Shown: positions 15,722 to 24,656 of the stretch, piece by piece | Position numbering within the stretch: position 1 is the stretch's first letter | Layout of the letters: each line of letters opens with the position of its first letter | Source: an uncultured Burkholderiales bacterium | GTDB taxonomy: Bacteria; Pseudomonadota; Gammaproteobacteria; Burkholderiales; Burkholderiaceae_C | Length of the DNA: 33,455 nucleotides | Direction of reading: 5' to 3' | NCBI GenBank assembly: GCA_903952885.1 | Contig: CAJBHE010000178.1 | Span: 1-33,455, forward strand | Program-made: the position numbers and the translations under genes | Notes under the pieces: model-generated | Told to the model about the DNA's origin: nothing | The model's input: only the letters and a program-made list of their open reading frames with translations | Database searches by the model: none

Positions 15722-16666
15722 TTAAAGCGCGGCAACCAACTCTGGCACAGCCACAAAAAGGTCAGCCTCCAAGCCGAAGTCGGCCACCGAGAAAATCGGT
15801 GCTTCTGGGTCTTTGTTGATGGCCACGATGACCTTGCTGTCTTTCATACCCGCCAAGTGCTGAATCGCACCGCTGATGCCGCACGCCACATACAACTGAG
15901 GGGCCACAATCTTGCCTGTTTGACCCACTTGCAAATCGTTGGCGGCGTAACCAGCATCCACCGCTGCGCGGCTGGCACCAATGGCAGCACCGAGCTTGTC
16001 GGCCAGCGGAATCATGACTTCGTCAAACTTCTCGGAGCTGCCCAAAGCACGGCCACCTGAGACGATGATTTTGGCTGCGGTGAGTTCTGGGCGATCGTTC
16101 TTGGTTACTTCACGACCCACGAAGCTGCTCTTGCCTGAGTCTGTGGCTGCTGCCACTCTTTCGACAGCCGCCGAACCACCTGCGGCAGACGCTGCGTCAA
16201 AACCCGTTGTACGTACAGTGATGACTTTGAACGCATCGCTCGATTGCACGGTGGCAATCGCGTTGCCTGCATAGATGGGACGCTCAAACGTGTCAGGGCT
16301 GTCCACCTTCGTAATGTCACTGATTTGGCCCACGTCCAACTTGGCAGCCACGCGCGGTGCCACGTTTTTGCCGTTGGCTGTGGCAGGGAACATGATGTGG
16401 GTGTAGTTGCTGGCTGAATTTGAAATAAGTGCCAAAACTTGCGCGGCCACATTCTCAGCCAAACCGGCTTCTAGCGTTGCGCCATCGGCGTGAATCACTT
16501 TGCTTACGCCTGCGATTTGCGCAGCAGCTGCAGCTGCCGCGCCTGCGTTGTGACCTGCCACCAAGACGTGCACGTCAGCGCCCATGGCCGCTGCGGCTGT
16601 GACGGTGTTCAACGTGGCGGGCTTGATGGATGCGTTGTCGTGTTCTGCAATAACGAGGGATGTCAT
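15722..16666 (-). CDS. etfA: Electron transfer flavoprotein alpha subunit
   Basis: A 314-residue ETF alpha subunit. The N-terminal half is Ala-rich (SLVIAEHDNASIKPATLNTV). The C-terminal FAD domain has VSGGRALGSSEKF, the GQTGKIVAPQLYVACGISGAIQHLAGM stretch that holds the FAD, and INKDPEAPIFSVADFGLEADLF. With EtfB it carries electrons from acyl-CoA dehydrogenases to the ETF-quinone oxidoreductase, which is not in this window. It starts 24 bases after etfB. Confidence 0.97.
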   Translation of the reverse strand: MTSLVIAEHDNASIKPATLNTVTAAAAMGADVHVLVAGHNAGAAAAAAAQIAGVSKVIHADGATLEAGLAENVAAQVLALISNSASNYTHIMFPATANGKNVAPRVAAKLDVGQISDITKVDSPDTFERPIYAGNAIATVQSSDAFKVITVRTTGFDAASAAGGSAAVERVAAATDSGKSSFVGREVTKNDRPELTAAKIIVSGGRALGSSEKFDEVMIPLADKLGAAIGASRAAVDAGYAANDLQVGQTGKIVAPQLYVACGISGAIQHLAGMKDSKVIVAINKDPEAPIFSVADFGLEADLFVAVPELVAAL

Positions 16667-16690
16667 GTGTAATTCTCCTGCGCTTCTAAA

Positions 16691-17440
16691 TTAGATGACC
16701 TTGGCCACGTTCTTCAACTTGTCCACCAATGTGGCAACGTCTGGCACCTTGATGCCGGCGCTGCGCTTGGCAGGCTCCATCACTTTGAGGGTCTTGATGC
16801 GAGGGGCCACATCCACCCCGAGGTCTTCTGGCTTGAACACATCGAGTTGCTTTTTCTTTGCCTTCATGATGTTGGGCAAGGTCACATAGCGTGGCTCGTT
16901 CAAACGCAAGTCGGTCGTGATGACCGCAGGCAGGCTGACAGAGAGGGTTTCTAAACCGCCGTCGACTTCGCGGGTCACGCTGGCTTTGTCGGCCGTCAGC
17001 TCAACCTTGGATGCAAATGTGGCTTGGGGCATGTCCGCCAACGCCGCCAACATTTGGCCGGTTTGGTTGCAATCGTCGTCAATCGCTTGCTTACCAAGAA
17101 TCACCAAGCCTGGCTGCTCTTTGTCCACCAAAGCTTTGAGCAGCTTGGCCACCGCCAAGGGTTGCAGCTCTTCAGTGGTCTCTACCAAGATGCCACGGTC
17201 TGCACCGATGGCCATGGCGGTACGCAAAGTTTCTTGGCATTGGGTCACGCCACAAGACACGGCGATTACCTCTGTCACCAAGCCCTTTTCTTTAAGGCGC
17301 ACGGCTTCTTCTACCGCGATTTCGTCAAAGGGGTTCATGCTCATTTTGACGTTGGCAATGTCAACGCCCGAGTTGTCCGACTTGACGCGGACCTTGACGT
17401 TGTAGTCCACCACGCGTTTGACAGCGACCAAAACTTTCAT
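16691..17440 (-). CDS. etfB: Electron transfer flavoprotein beta subunit
   Basis: A 249-residue ETF beta subunit. It opens [19 protein letters not shown], followed by [19 protein letters not shown] and the AMP-binding region with [43 protein letters not shown] is the conserved family core and [28 protein letters not shown] is the ETF-beta signature. It is the first gene of a five-gene operon. GGAG lies 9 bases before the ATG, and a perfect palindrome lies 34 bases upstream of the start. Confidence 0.97.
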   Translation of the reverse strand: MKVLVAVKRVVDYNVKVRVKSDNSGVDIANVKMSMNPFDEIAVEEAVRLKEKGLVTEVIAVSCGVTQCQETLRTAMAIGADRGILVETTEELQPLAVAKLLKALVDKEQPGLVILGKQAIDDDCNQTGQMLAALADMPQATFASKVELTADKASVTREVDGGLETLSVSLPAVITTDLRLNEPRYVTLPNIMKAKKKQLDVFKPEDLGVDVAPRIKTLKVMEPAKRSAGIKVPDVATLVDKLKNVAKVI

Positions 17441-17473
17441 GGCAAAAGCTCCAATTTTTAGAATGATACAGAT

Positions 17474-17493
17474 TGACGTTTACGTAAACGTCA
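17474..17493. promoter_or_regulatory. Perfect 20-bp palindromic operator upstream of etfB
   Basis: TGACGTTTACGTAAACGTCA is its own reverse complement, with no mismatch over 20 bases. It lies in the only sizeable non-coding gap before the etf operon, next to a possible TATCAT -10 on the minus strand. This symmetry is that of a repressor site. ACGT-rich palindromes of this kind are, from memory, predicted for MerR-type LiuR regulators of fatty- or branched-chain-acid breakdown, but a TetR-type regulator is equally possible. No regulator gene is adjacent. Confidence 0.8.
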
Positions 17494-17561
17494 CATTGTA
17501 GAGATCAATCCGATACTTTAAGCGAACGACCGTGCTTTTCCAGGAAAGTCCCTAGTAAAAC

Positions 17562-18812
17562 TCAGGTCGGATAGCGCAACACCACCTCTTGCGGCGAATG
17601 CACCAGCACCACACCCGCAGTGCGCAAAGCACTCAAAACCGCGATATTGACGCGTGAACGAGTCAACGACTGGCCATTGACGGGATCCTCCATCCAGAAA
17701 TTCAAATTAAACCGCAAACCTTGCGGCGCTACCTCAGCCAGTAACGCTTGAGGCGCAGGCTCGGACAGCACCCACTCTGCGCTCAACGCGGCATGTATCA
17801 AGAGCGCTTGCACATGCTCGACATCGCTCTCCAGCCCCACCCAAAAGATACAGGTCTGCAACAAATGGCGGCTTTCCAACGACAAGTTCTCTACGCGCTG
17901 AGTCAACAGCAGCTCATTGGGGACCACCGACTCGCTGCCATTACTAGCACGCACCAAGGTGTAGCGGGTTTTGATATCGGTCACCCGCCCCTCAAAACCA
18001 TCGACGCGAACAAAATCACCGATGCGCAGCGAGCGCTCGAGCAAGATGACAAAGCCGCTCACATAGTTGGCGGCCAACTTCTGCAAACCAAAACCAATAC
18101 CCACGCCCAAAGCGCCACCAATCACAGACAACGCAGTGAGATCAAAGCCCAATGACGACAACGCAAACAAAGTACCCATCACAAGCAGCAATACACGCAT
18201 AGCGTTCGCGGCCACTTTGCGCATGGACAAATCTTCAAACGCGCGGTTGAGCACTCGCTCCTCCAGCGTGGCTGATAGCCACAGTGCCAGCACCAGCACA
18301 AAGCCGGAGGTAAACACCACCTCCAACACATGCGAGACGCTGATACGCGTTTTGCCCAGCATGAACTGCAAGCCATCCAACTCATCCAAGATCGGGCCAG
18401 CCAAGCCGGTGATCCACAACACTGTCAAGCCCCATGCAAACCATGAAACAACTTGCTCAAGTAATCGGGCACCTCGGGAAATAGGAAATACCGCTGCCAG
18501 CACACGTGCGATCAAACGAATCAGCACCAACGACACCAACACTGGTAGCGCCACCTTTAGCACGGGCACAGGCATGAGCTGCACTTTTGTCAACAATAGC
18601 TTGGCGGCGAAGGTGAAAACCAAAGCCACCGCAGGAAACAGCACACCGTCAATCAAACGGCGACCAAACAGAATCGACTCGGGCGACGTAAATCTGTGGC
18701 CCAAAGCCCAGCTGATGAGCCAAGCCAAGATCAAAGATAAGGCTAAACAGGCGAGCTCTAACGCAACTACTGGACTTTGCAGATCCAGCCACAATTCTTG
18801 TAATTCGTTCAT
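17562..18812 (-). CDS. MscS-family mechanosensitive channel
   Basis: A 416-residue inner-membrane protein with about five to six N-terminal helices, followed by the MscS pore and beta-domain core. ALGVGIGFGLQKLAANYVSGFVILLERSLRIGDFVRV spans the glycine/alanine-packed pore helix and the start of the beta domain. GRVTDIKTRYTLVRASNGSESVVPNELL follows. A family member opens under membrane tension to release solutes on osmotic downshock. It starts 3 bases after the stop of the deacetylase-like gene, so both are probably on one transcript. Confidence 0.92.
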   Translation of the reverse strand: MNELQELWLDLQSPVVALELACLALSLILAWLISWALGHRFTSPESILFGRRLIDGVLFPAVALVFTFAAKLLLTKVQLMPVPVLKVALPVLVSLVLIRLIARVLAAVFPISRGARLLEQVVSWFAWGLTVLWITGLAGPILDELDGLQFMLGKTRISVSHVLEVVFTSGFVLVLALWLSATLEERVLNRAFEDLSMRKVAANAMRVLLLVMGTLFALSSLGFDLTALSVIGGALGVGIGFGLQKLAANYVSGFVILLERSLRIGDFVRVDGFEGRVTDIKTRYTLVRASNGSESVVPNELLLTQRVENLSLESRHLLQTCIFWVGLESDVEHVQALLIHAALSAEWVLSEPAPQALLAEVAPQGLRFNLNFWMEDPVNGQSLTRSRVNIAVLSALRTAGVVLVHSPQEVVLRYPT

Positions 18813-18815
18813 GTT

Positions 18816-19769
18816 TTAAATATCTGCCAACACGCGCACATGCGCTTCAACGCTACGACTCAGCGCACTCAAATCGTAGCCGCCTTCTAGGCAAGACACG
18901 ATACGCCCCTGTGCATGGCGAGCGGCGATATCACGCAACCGGTAGGTGATCCAAGCGTAATCTTGCTCGGTCAGACCCATTTGACCCATGTCGTCTTCGC
19001 GATGGGCATCAAAACCTGCGCTGATGAAAATCATCTCAGGCTTGAATTCTTCTAAGCGTGGCACCCAATGCGTTTCAATCAACTCACGCACTTCCATGCC
19101 CTTGGTGTAGGCCGGCACAGGAATGTTGACCATGTTGGCTGCAGGGTTCTCTGTGCCGCTGTGTGGGTAAAAAGGGTGTTGGAAAAAACTCACCATCAAC
19201 ACACGGTCATCGCCACTGAGGATGTCTTCGGTGCCATTGCCGTGGTGCACATCAAAGTCCACCACCGCCACGCGTTTCAAGCCATGGCGCTCGAGGGCGT
19301 ACTTGGCAGCAATGGCCACATTGTTAAAAAAACAAAAACCGCTCGCGTGGTGGCGTGACGCATGGTGGCCAGGGGGCCGAATGGCGCAAAACGCATTGGC
19401 TAGCTCACCTTCAATCACCGCGTCCGTCGCCGCCACCGCAGCGCCCGCAGCAGCCAGGGCAGCTTTCCATGTGAAGCTGTTGATGCTGGTGTCAGCGTCC
19501 AAGTGCGCATAAGACGGTCCGCCTGCGGCCATGTCGTCCACCAGCTGTTCAGACAACCCGCGCAGTGAGGCGATGTACATGCGGTCGTGGGCCAGCTCGA
19601 TGTCGGCCAAAGGTGCCTCGGGCGCCTCGATCGCGGTGAGTCCCAAATCCACGCCACTGATGAGCAGGCGGTCATGAATGGCGCTGAGCCGCTCGGGGCA
19701 CTCTGGGTGCCCCTCACCCATCTCGTGCTTCATGCACAAGGGGTGTGTGTAGTAGCCTGTTTTACTCAT
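18816..19769 (-). CDS. Histone-deacetylase-like zinc amidohydrolase
   Basis: A 317-residue protein of the bacterial class II HDAC/acetoin-utilization family. AIRPPGHHASRHHASGFCFFNN has the His-His pair of the active site, VDFDVHHGNGTEDIL gives Asp and His zinc ligands, and SAGFDAHREDDMG gives the second Asp. It probably removes acetyl or related acyl groups from small amides, polyamines or proteins; the substrate is unknown. I prefer ATG 19769 (MSKTGYYTHP, AGAGG upstream) to the track's TTG 19793. It is followed after 3 bases by the MscS gene and is divergent from mltB. Confidence 0.92.
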   Translation of the reverse strand: MSKTGYYTHPLCMKHEMGEGHPECPERLSAIHDRLLISGVDLGLTAIEAPEAPLADIELAHDRMYIASLRGLSEQLVDDMAAGGPSYAHLDADTSINSFTWKAALAAAGAAVAATDAVIEGELANAFCAIRPPGHHASRHHASGFCFFNNVAIAAKYALERHGLKRVAVVDFDVHHGNGTEDILSGDDRVLMVSFFQHPFYPHSGTENPAANMVNIPVPAYTKGMEVRELIETHWVPRLEEFKPEMIFISAGFDAHREDDMGQMGLTEQDYAWITYRLRDIAARHAQGRIVSCLEGGYDLSALSRSVEAHVRVLADI

Positions 19770-19838
19770 CGTGTCTGCCTCTGTCTTCTGCAAGTCAGCT
19801 TACCATGTGGACCTTGCTTTTTTCCTTGCAAACACTGA

Positions 19839-20993
19839 GTGAAAACACATACAGCCCCGTTTTATATGGCTTTGCAGCCAACTCTTGCGTTACGTCAAAT
19901 CACCGCCGCCTTGTTACTGCTGGCCGCATTTGTGGGTGGTGCTGCCGCCAAATCTCATGCAAAAGCACACAAACCAGTGGCAAACAAAGCCGTAGCTAAG
20001 CAAGCTTCTACGCATGGCCCGGCTTATGGAAAAACCGCTGAAGCCATGGCACTGGCCGATGAATTGGCCCAAGAGTACAACTTACCCAAAGCCTGGGTAC
20101 GCGAGCAAATCAGCAAAGCGCAATACCTGAAAGGCGTGCCAAAGATGGTGCTCCCACCCACCGTACCAACCGCCAAAAACTGGCGCGCCTATCGCGAACG
20201 CTTTATTGAAAGCCGCCGCATCGATGCAGGCACGCAGTTTTGGCAAACGTACCAAAGCGCCCTCACCCGTGCTGAGCAAACCTACGGCGTGCCTGCTGAA
20301 ATGGTTGTGGGCATCATCGGTGTAGAAACCTTCTATGGCCAAAACATGGGCAGCTACCGCGTGCTCGACGCTTTGACCACGCTCACGCTCAACTTCCCAG
20401 CCGCGCATCCACGCGCCTCAGAACGCCAAGCGTTTTTCAAGTCTGAGCTGGGACACTTCTTGGTACAAGCCCATAGACAAGGCGATGTAAGTGCCAAAGG
20501 CAGCTTTGCGGGCGCCATGGGCTGGCCGCAATTCATGCCGTCAAGCGTGGCCAAATTTGCGGTGGACTTTGATGGCGATGGCCGCATTGACCTGAGTAAC
20601 AACCCCTTGGACGCCATTGGCTCAGTGGCCAACTACTTCAAAGCCTTCGGCTGGCAAACCGGCATGCCCACCCACTACCCCGTTGGCTTTGATGAAGCAC
20701 GCCTAGACAAGCCCACCCTTTTGGCGCCAGACATATTGCCGTCCTTTAGTGTGAGTAACTTCACCGCCAAAGGCGCGGTGCTGGACGAGCAAGCGCAAAA
20801 ACACAACGGGCAATTGGCTTTGGTTGAACTGTTCAACGGTGATGAAGTGCCCAGCTATGTGGCAGGCACCGACAACTTTTATGTGGTCACCCGTTACAAC
20901 TGGAGCAGCTATTACGCGTTAGCGGTGATTGAATTGGGACAAGCGGTTAAATTAAATCGCGCGTTGATGTCTGTTCAATCTAACGCTCGCTAA
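19839..20993 (+). CDS. mltB: Membrane-bound lytic murein transglycosylase B
   Basis: A 384-residue peptidoglycan lyase. A signal-like hydrophobic stretch (ITAALLLLAAFVGGAAA) has no obvious lipobox cysteine. The catalytic region EMVVGIIGVETFYGQNMGSYRVLDALTTL carries the acid Glu in GVETFYG. PRASERQAFFKSELGHFL and GSFAGAMGWPQFMPSSVAKFAVDFDGDGRIDL are diagnostic of MltB. It cleaves glycan strands to 1,6-anhydroMurNAc products in the periplasm. The start is GTG 19839 in the track; ATG 19866 is an alternative, and neither has a clear ribosome site. The lack of a lipobox suggests a soluble or signal-anchored form. Confidence 0.94.
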   Translation: MKTHTAPFYMALQPTLALRQITAALLLLAAFVGGAAAKSHAKAHKPVANKAVAKQASTHGPAYGKTAEAMALADELAQEYNLPKAWVREQISKAQYLKGVPKMVLPPTVPTAKNWRAYRERFIESRRIDAGTQFWQTYQSALTRAEQTYGVPAEMVVGIIGVETFYGQNMGSYRVLDALTTLTLNFPAAHPRASERQAFFKSELGHFLVQAHRQGDVSAKGSFAGAMGWPQFMPSSVAKFAVDFDGDGRIDLSNNPLDAIGSVANYFKAFGWQTGMPTHYPVGFDEARLDKPTLLAPDILPSFSVSNFTAKGAVLDEQAQKHNGQLALVELFNGDEVPSYVAGTDNFYVVTRYNWSSYYALAVIELGQAVKLNRALMSVQSNAR

Positions 20994-21016
20994 AGCCACT
21001 TGTTGCACCCAGCCTC

Positions 21017-21238
21017 ATGAACCCTTTGAACCCCAAAAAATTGCACCTCTCCAAGTGGACGGCAGTGCAACCCGTGGCCAAGCAAAAGCACTTTTTGGTC
21101 AGCCGGGTGATTCAACCGGCTTCGCCCGAAGATCCGATTGAGTTGGTGGAAATTGAATCTGTGTTTTCAAATGCCACGCAGGTCATTGCCTGGCGTGAGC
21201 TACAAAACGACAATGTCTGGCGGCAAGGGTGGGTTTGA
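21017..21238 (+). CDS. Small Trp-rich conserved protein (TIGR02450-like)
   Basis: A 73-residue cytoplasmic protein with five tryptophans-plus-lysine-type family landmarks: KKLHLSKWTAVQPVAKQKHFLVSRVI at the N-terminus and ViAWRELQNDNVWRQGWV at the C-terminus. It resembles the 'tryptophan-rich conserved hypothetical' family TIGR02450, whose function is unknown. It follows mltB by 23 bases on the same strand and may be co-transcribed with it. Its end is convergent with the next gene, 24 bases away. Family assignment is from pattern recognition only. Confidence 0.8.
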   Translation: MNPLNPKKLHLSKWTAVQPVAKQKHFLVSRVIQPASPEDPIELVEIESVFSNATQVIAWRELQNDNVWRQGWV

Positions 21239-21262
21239 CACGGACGCGGCTTGGAACAACCA

Positions 21263-21610
21263 TCAATCTTTGGGGATGTGCCTTTGGTCATGAATTTCAC
21301 GCACCACCACATCCTCAATCACATCGGTCTCAATGCTTGAACGCTGCGGATGGACTTGGTCTTCACGCCATGACCTGTTACTGGTGCGAGGTGCTCCAGA
21401 CCAATCAGTTCCCTGACCGGGCTGCATGCCTTTGCGCATCGTTTGGATTTGTTGCCACATCATCAGCACTTGCGGCTTTTGGCCCGTGACCAGCCAACGC
21501 ACACAGGCAAATGCCACATACAAGACCAACCAACACAACACGCCTGCAGCAAACAACACGGCGAAGGCCATGCCTAGCAAAGTGAATAGCAAACGCGTGA
21601 AAAAAGCCAT
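21263..21610 (-). CDS. Small inner-membrane protein of unknown function
   Basis: A 115-residue protein I do not recognise. The N-terminal 45 residues form one long or two short hydrophobic segments (LLFTLLGMAFAVLFAAGVLCWLVLYVAFACV). A polar cytoplasmic tail of about 70 residues, rich in Gln, Arg, Ser and Asp, follows and ends EDVVVREIHDQRHIPKD. It starts 9 bases after the queG stop on the same strand, so it is likely co-transcribed with queG. Nothing suggests a particular function. Confidence 0.7.
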   Translation of the reverse strand: MAFFTRLLFTLLGMAFAVLFAAGVLCWLVLYVAFACVRWLVTGQKPQVLMMWQQIQTMRKGMQPGQGTDWSGAPRTSNRSWREDQVHPQRSSIETDVIEDVVVREIHDQRHIPKD

Positions 21611-21619
21611 GAATTGATG

Positions 21620-22720
21620 TTACTGCGCCAACGCCCACTGCACATGTTCACGCACCACCTCGCTGGGGTGCGATAGGTGGGCTTGTAGAGCTTGACACAA
21701 CGCCGCACGGTCAAAAGCCACATTGTCGGCTTGTCCCAGCGCGTTACCAGCGGCCACCGCCAAGTTACGCAGCCAGCGGACATGGCCTATACGGCGAATC
21801 GGGCTGCCCTCGGTGTAACGCAAGAACTCTTCTTCGGTCCAAGCCAACAAGCGCGCTATGCCCTGCCCCACCAAACCTTCACGCACATCGAAATCGGGCA
21901 AGCTTGAGCTTTGCGCAAACTTGTTCCACGGACAAATCAACTGGCAGTCATCGCAGCCGTAAATGTGGTTGCTCATCAAGGGACGCAATGCCTCGTCGAT
22001 GGATCCGTCGTGCTCAATCGTCAAATACGAAATGCAGCGTCGGGCATCTAACAAGCCTGGGGCCACGATGGCTTGCGTCGGGCACACATCGATGCAGGCG
22101 GTGCATTGGCCGCAGTGCGAACTGGTGGGTTCGGACGCGGGCAAGGCGACATTAAGAAAAATTTCGCCTAAGAAAAACATCGAGCCCGCCTCTCGGTTCA
22201 GCACCAAGCTGTGTTTGCCGCGCCAGCCTTGGCCGCTTCGGGTGGCCAACTCAGCCTCGAGCACTGGGGCTGAATCAGTGAAGGCGCGGTATTCAAAACC
22301 ATTGGGCTTCAAGGTATCAGACAACAAGGCGTCAATTTGCTGGGCCAGCGTGTCAAGCCGGGTTCGTAACACCTTGTGATAGTCGCGCCCTCTGGCGTAG
22401 ACCGACACCACGGCCTCACTCGGGTTGCGCAGCCGCTGCCACTCCACATCTTGCCAGCCCTCGGCGGTGTCGCGCGGCAGGTAGTTCATGCGGGCGGTCA
22501 GCACACTCAAGGTACCCGGCACAAGCTCGGCAGGACGAGCGCGTTTCATGCCGTGGCGGGCCATATAGTCCATGCTGCCATGGAAGTTTTGTGACAGCCA
22601 ATGCTGCAAATGTGGCTCGGCCGAAGACAAATCCAAGGGGGCCACCGCAATTTGCGAAAATCCCAGTGATTGTCCGAGAGCCTGGATTTGTGTGAGCAAC
22701 AATTTGTAAACGGTAAACAA
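21620..22720 (-). CDS. queG: Epoxyqueuosine reductase
   Basis: About 366 residues. It performs the last step of queuosine tRNA synthesis, reducing epoxyqueuosine with cobalamin and two 4Fe-4S clusters. HGSMDYMARHGMKRARPAELVPG and MNYLPRD are in the N-terminal domain. The ferredoxin module CGQCTACIDVCPTQAI, the later CIS..., and GCDDCQLICPWNKF supply the clusters, and a HEAT-like C-terminus follows. The track's start at 22891 runs deep into tsaE on the other strand. I place the start at TTG 22720, with AAGG upstream; TTG 22696-22699 is an alternative. The divergent tsaE begins 34 bases away. Confidence 0.92.
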   Translation of the reverse strand: MFTVYKLLLTQIQALGQSLGFSQIAVAPLDLSSAEPHLQHWLSQNFHGSMDYMARHGMKRARPAELVPGTLSVLTARMNYLPRDTAEGWQDVEWQRLRNPSEAVVSVYARGRDYHKVLRTRLDTLAQQIDALLSDTLKPNGFEYRAFTDSAPVLEAELATRSGQGWRGKHSLVLNREAGSMFFLGEIFLNVALPASEPTSSHCGQCTACIDVCPTQAIVAPGLLDARRCISYLTIEHDGSIDEALRPLMSNHIYGCDDCQLICPWNKFAQSSSLPDFDVREGLVGQGIARLLAWTEEEFLRYTEGSPIRRIGHVRWLRNLAVAAGNALGQADNVAFDRAALCQALQAHLSHPSEVVREHVQWALAQ

Positions 22721-22754
22721 CGCACACCTTTGAATAATTCGCCTGAGTAATGCT

Positions 22755-23216
22755 GTGATTGTAAAAACTCTTGTTTGGCCCGATGAAGCCGCCACCGCCG
22801 CGTTTGCCACGCAGCTGGCCGCCGCATTGACACACGCCAACTTGAACGCTTGCATTGCCTTGCATGGCGATTTGGGCGCAGGCAAAACCACCTTTGTGCG
22901 CTACCTGCTGCAAGCCTTGGGCGAAGAGGGCCGCATCAAAAGCCCCACGTATGCAGTGGTCGAGCCCTACACCGTGAATGTAGGCGAGGTGTGGCACTTT
23001 GACTTTTACCGCTTCAGCGATCCACGCGAGTGGGAAGACGCCGGCTTTCGTGACATCTTTGCTAGCGTTGGCTTGAAGCTGTGCGAGTGGCCTCAAAACG
23101 CTGCTGGCGTGATGCCCACACCCGACCTGGAACTCGACATTCAAGTGGACGACATCGAGCAACGCCAAGTGCGCATCAGCGTCCTCACCCCACGCGGGCA
23201 GGAGCTGCTGGCATGA
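22755..23216 (+). CDS. tsaE: tRNA t6A synthesis ATPase TsaE
   Basis: A 153-residue P-loop protein. LHGDLGAGKTTFVRYLLQALG is the Walker A region. IKSPTYAVVEPY and VWHFDFYRFSDPREWEDAGFRDIF are family signatures. TsaE works with TsaB and TsaD to form N6-threonylcarbamoyladenosine at position 37 of ANN-decoding tRNAs. Start is GTG 22755. Its stop overlaps the amiC start by four bases (ATGA); tsaE followed by an AmiC-type amidase is a common proteobacterial pairing. Confidence 0.95.
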   Translation: MIVKTLVWPDEAATAAFATQLAAALTHANLNACIALHGDLGAGKTTFVRYLLQALGEEGRIKSPTYAVVEPYTVNVGEVWHFDFYRFSDPREWEDAGFRDIFASVGLKLCEWPQNAAGVMPTPDLELDIQVDDIEQRQVRISVLTPRGQELLA

Positions 23217-24652
23217 CGCAGCACAACGGCGATCAGGGCCTACGCGACCATCACGGGATTCAGCGCCGTGGTCTACTGCAAGGCGGCACGCTTGCATTAC
23301 TGTTGGGAAGTGCAGACATTGCTTGGGGCGCCAGCATCGTGGCCGTGCGCGTGTGGCCCGCAGCGGCCTACACCCGAGTGACCATTGAGAGCGACATGGC
23401 ACTCAAAACCGTGCCCATCTTCGTGGCCAACCCACCGCGCTTGGCCGTGGACATTGAAGGCATCGAGCTCAACCCTGCCCTCAAAGAACTGGTGGGTAAA
23501 GTGCGCTCGGATGACCCCTACATCACGGGTGTGCGCGTAGGCCAATACGCCAACAAAACCGTGCGCTTAGTGCTTGACCTGCGCCAATTGGTCAAGCCGC
23601 AGGTGTTCAACTTGCAGCCCGTCAAAACAGGTAACACCCAATACCAACACCGCTTGGTGCTGGATCTCTACCCATCTGATGTAGCTGATCCGCTAGAGGC
23701 TTTGATCGTGGACAAGCTCAAAGGCGGCACCATCTACAACGCGCCGTCGATGACGGCCACTCCCACGTCACCGTCCGCCTCCAAGCTGAGCACGCATGCG
23801 GACCCTGTGGGCGACTTGATGGTCAAACCAAACAGCCCTACTGAACCCCCAGCGGCTGCAACGGCTGCGTCAGCCCCCATCACCACTGCCGCATCGGTGA
23901 ACCAAAAACAAGACGGCGAGCGCTACATCATCGTAGCCTTAGACCCTGGCCACGGCGGTGAAGACCCGGGCGCTTCAGGCCCCAGCGGCACGCGCGAAAA
24001 AGACGTGGTATTGAAAATTGCGCACCGCATGCGTGACCGTATCAACAACACTGTTATCAAAACCAAGCAAGGGAATTTGCCCATGCGGGCTTACCTCACG
24101 CGTGACGCCGATTACTTTGTGCCGCTGCAACAGCGCGTAGAAAAAGCCAGACGCGTACAAGCCGATTTGTTCATCAGCATCCATGCCGACGCGTTTCAAA
24201 CCCCAGATGCTAAAGGGGCAAGCGTATTTGCTTTGAGCGATGGCGCAGCATCAAGCGCTGCCGCAAAGTGGATGGCCAAGCAAGAAAACCGTGCCGACTT
24301 GATTGGTGGCTTGAACATCAAAACTCAAGACATCGCCCTGCAACGCGCCCTGCTCGACATGAGCACCACCGCGCAAATCAAGGACAGTCTTAAGCTCGGC
24401 AGCGCCATGCTGGGACAAATCAAACACATTGGCAAACTGCACAAACCACGCGTAGAACAAGCAGGCTTTGCGGTACTGAAAGCGCCAGACATCCCCAGCG
24501 TGTTGGTGGAAACCGCTTTCATCAGCAACCCCGAAGAAGAAAAACGTTTGATCAGCCCGCAATACCAAAACGACTTGGCTGATGCGCTGATGAAAGGCAT
24601 CGAACGCTACTTCTCACGCAACCCACCGTTGGCCAAAACCCGCAACACCTGA
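23213..24652 (+). CDS. amiC: Tat-exported N-acetylmuramoyl-L-alanine amidase
   Basis: A 479-residue cell-wall amidase that splits septal peptidoglycan during daughter-cell separation. The N-terminus [20 protein letters not shown] is a twin-arginine signal (Arg18-Arg19). An AMIN domain ([17 protein letters not shown]) and a Thr/Ala/Pro-rich linker follow. The Amidase_3 catalytic domain has [22 protein letters not shown] and [17 protein letters not shown], carrying the zinc ligands and the catalytic Glu. Start ATG 23213 overlaps tsaE by four bases; the track's 23081 start is an artefact of the open frame inside tsaE. Confidence 0.95.
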   Translation: MTQHNGDQGLRDHHGIQRRGLLQGGTLALLLGSADIAWGASIVAVRVWPAAAYTRVTIESDMALKTVPIFVANPPRLAVDIEGIELNPALKELVGKVRSDDPYITGVRVGQYANKTVRLVLDLRQLVKPQVFNLQPVKTGNTQYQHRLVLDLYPSDVADPLEALIVDKLKGGTIYNAPSMTATPTSPSASKLSTHADPVGDLMVKPNSPTEPPAAATAASAPITTAASVNQKQDGERYIIVALDPGHGGEDPGASGPSGTREKDVVLKIAHRMRDRINNTVIKTKQGNLPMRAYLTRDADYFVPLQQRVEKARRVQADLFISIHADAFQTPDAKGASVFALSDGAASSAAAKWMAKQENRADLIGGLNIKTQDIALQRALLDMSTTAQIKDSLKLGSAMLGQIKHIGKLHKPRVEQAGFAVLKAPDIPSVLVETAFISNPEEEKRLISPQYQNDLADALMKGIERYFSRNPPLAKTRNT

Positions 24653-24656
24653 TGCC

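Noticed and set aside
15051-15725. Plus-strand 224-residue ORF
   Set aside because: Antisense to the acyl-CoA dehydrogenase with no family signature; a by-product of codon bias on the opposite strand.
18067-18819. Plus-strand 250-residue ORF
   Set aside because: Antisense to the MscS gene, with low-complexity Ser/Thr/Asn-rich sequence and no ribosome site or family pattern.
22416-23402. Minus-strand 328-residue ORF
   Set aside because: It runs antisense through tsaE and part of amiC and in a shifted frame over queG, all of which have clear family motifs.
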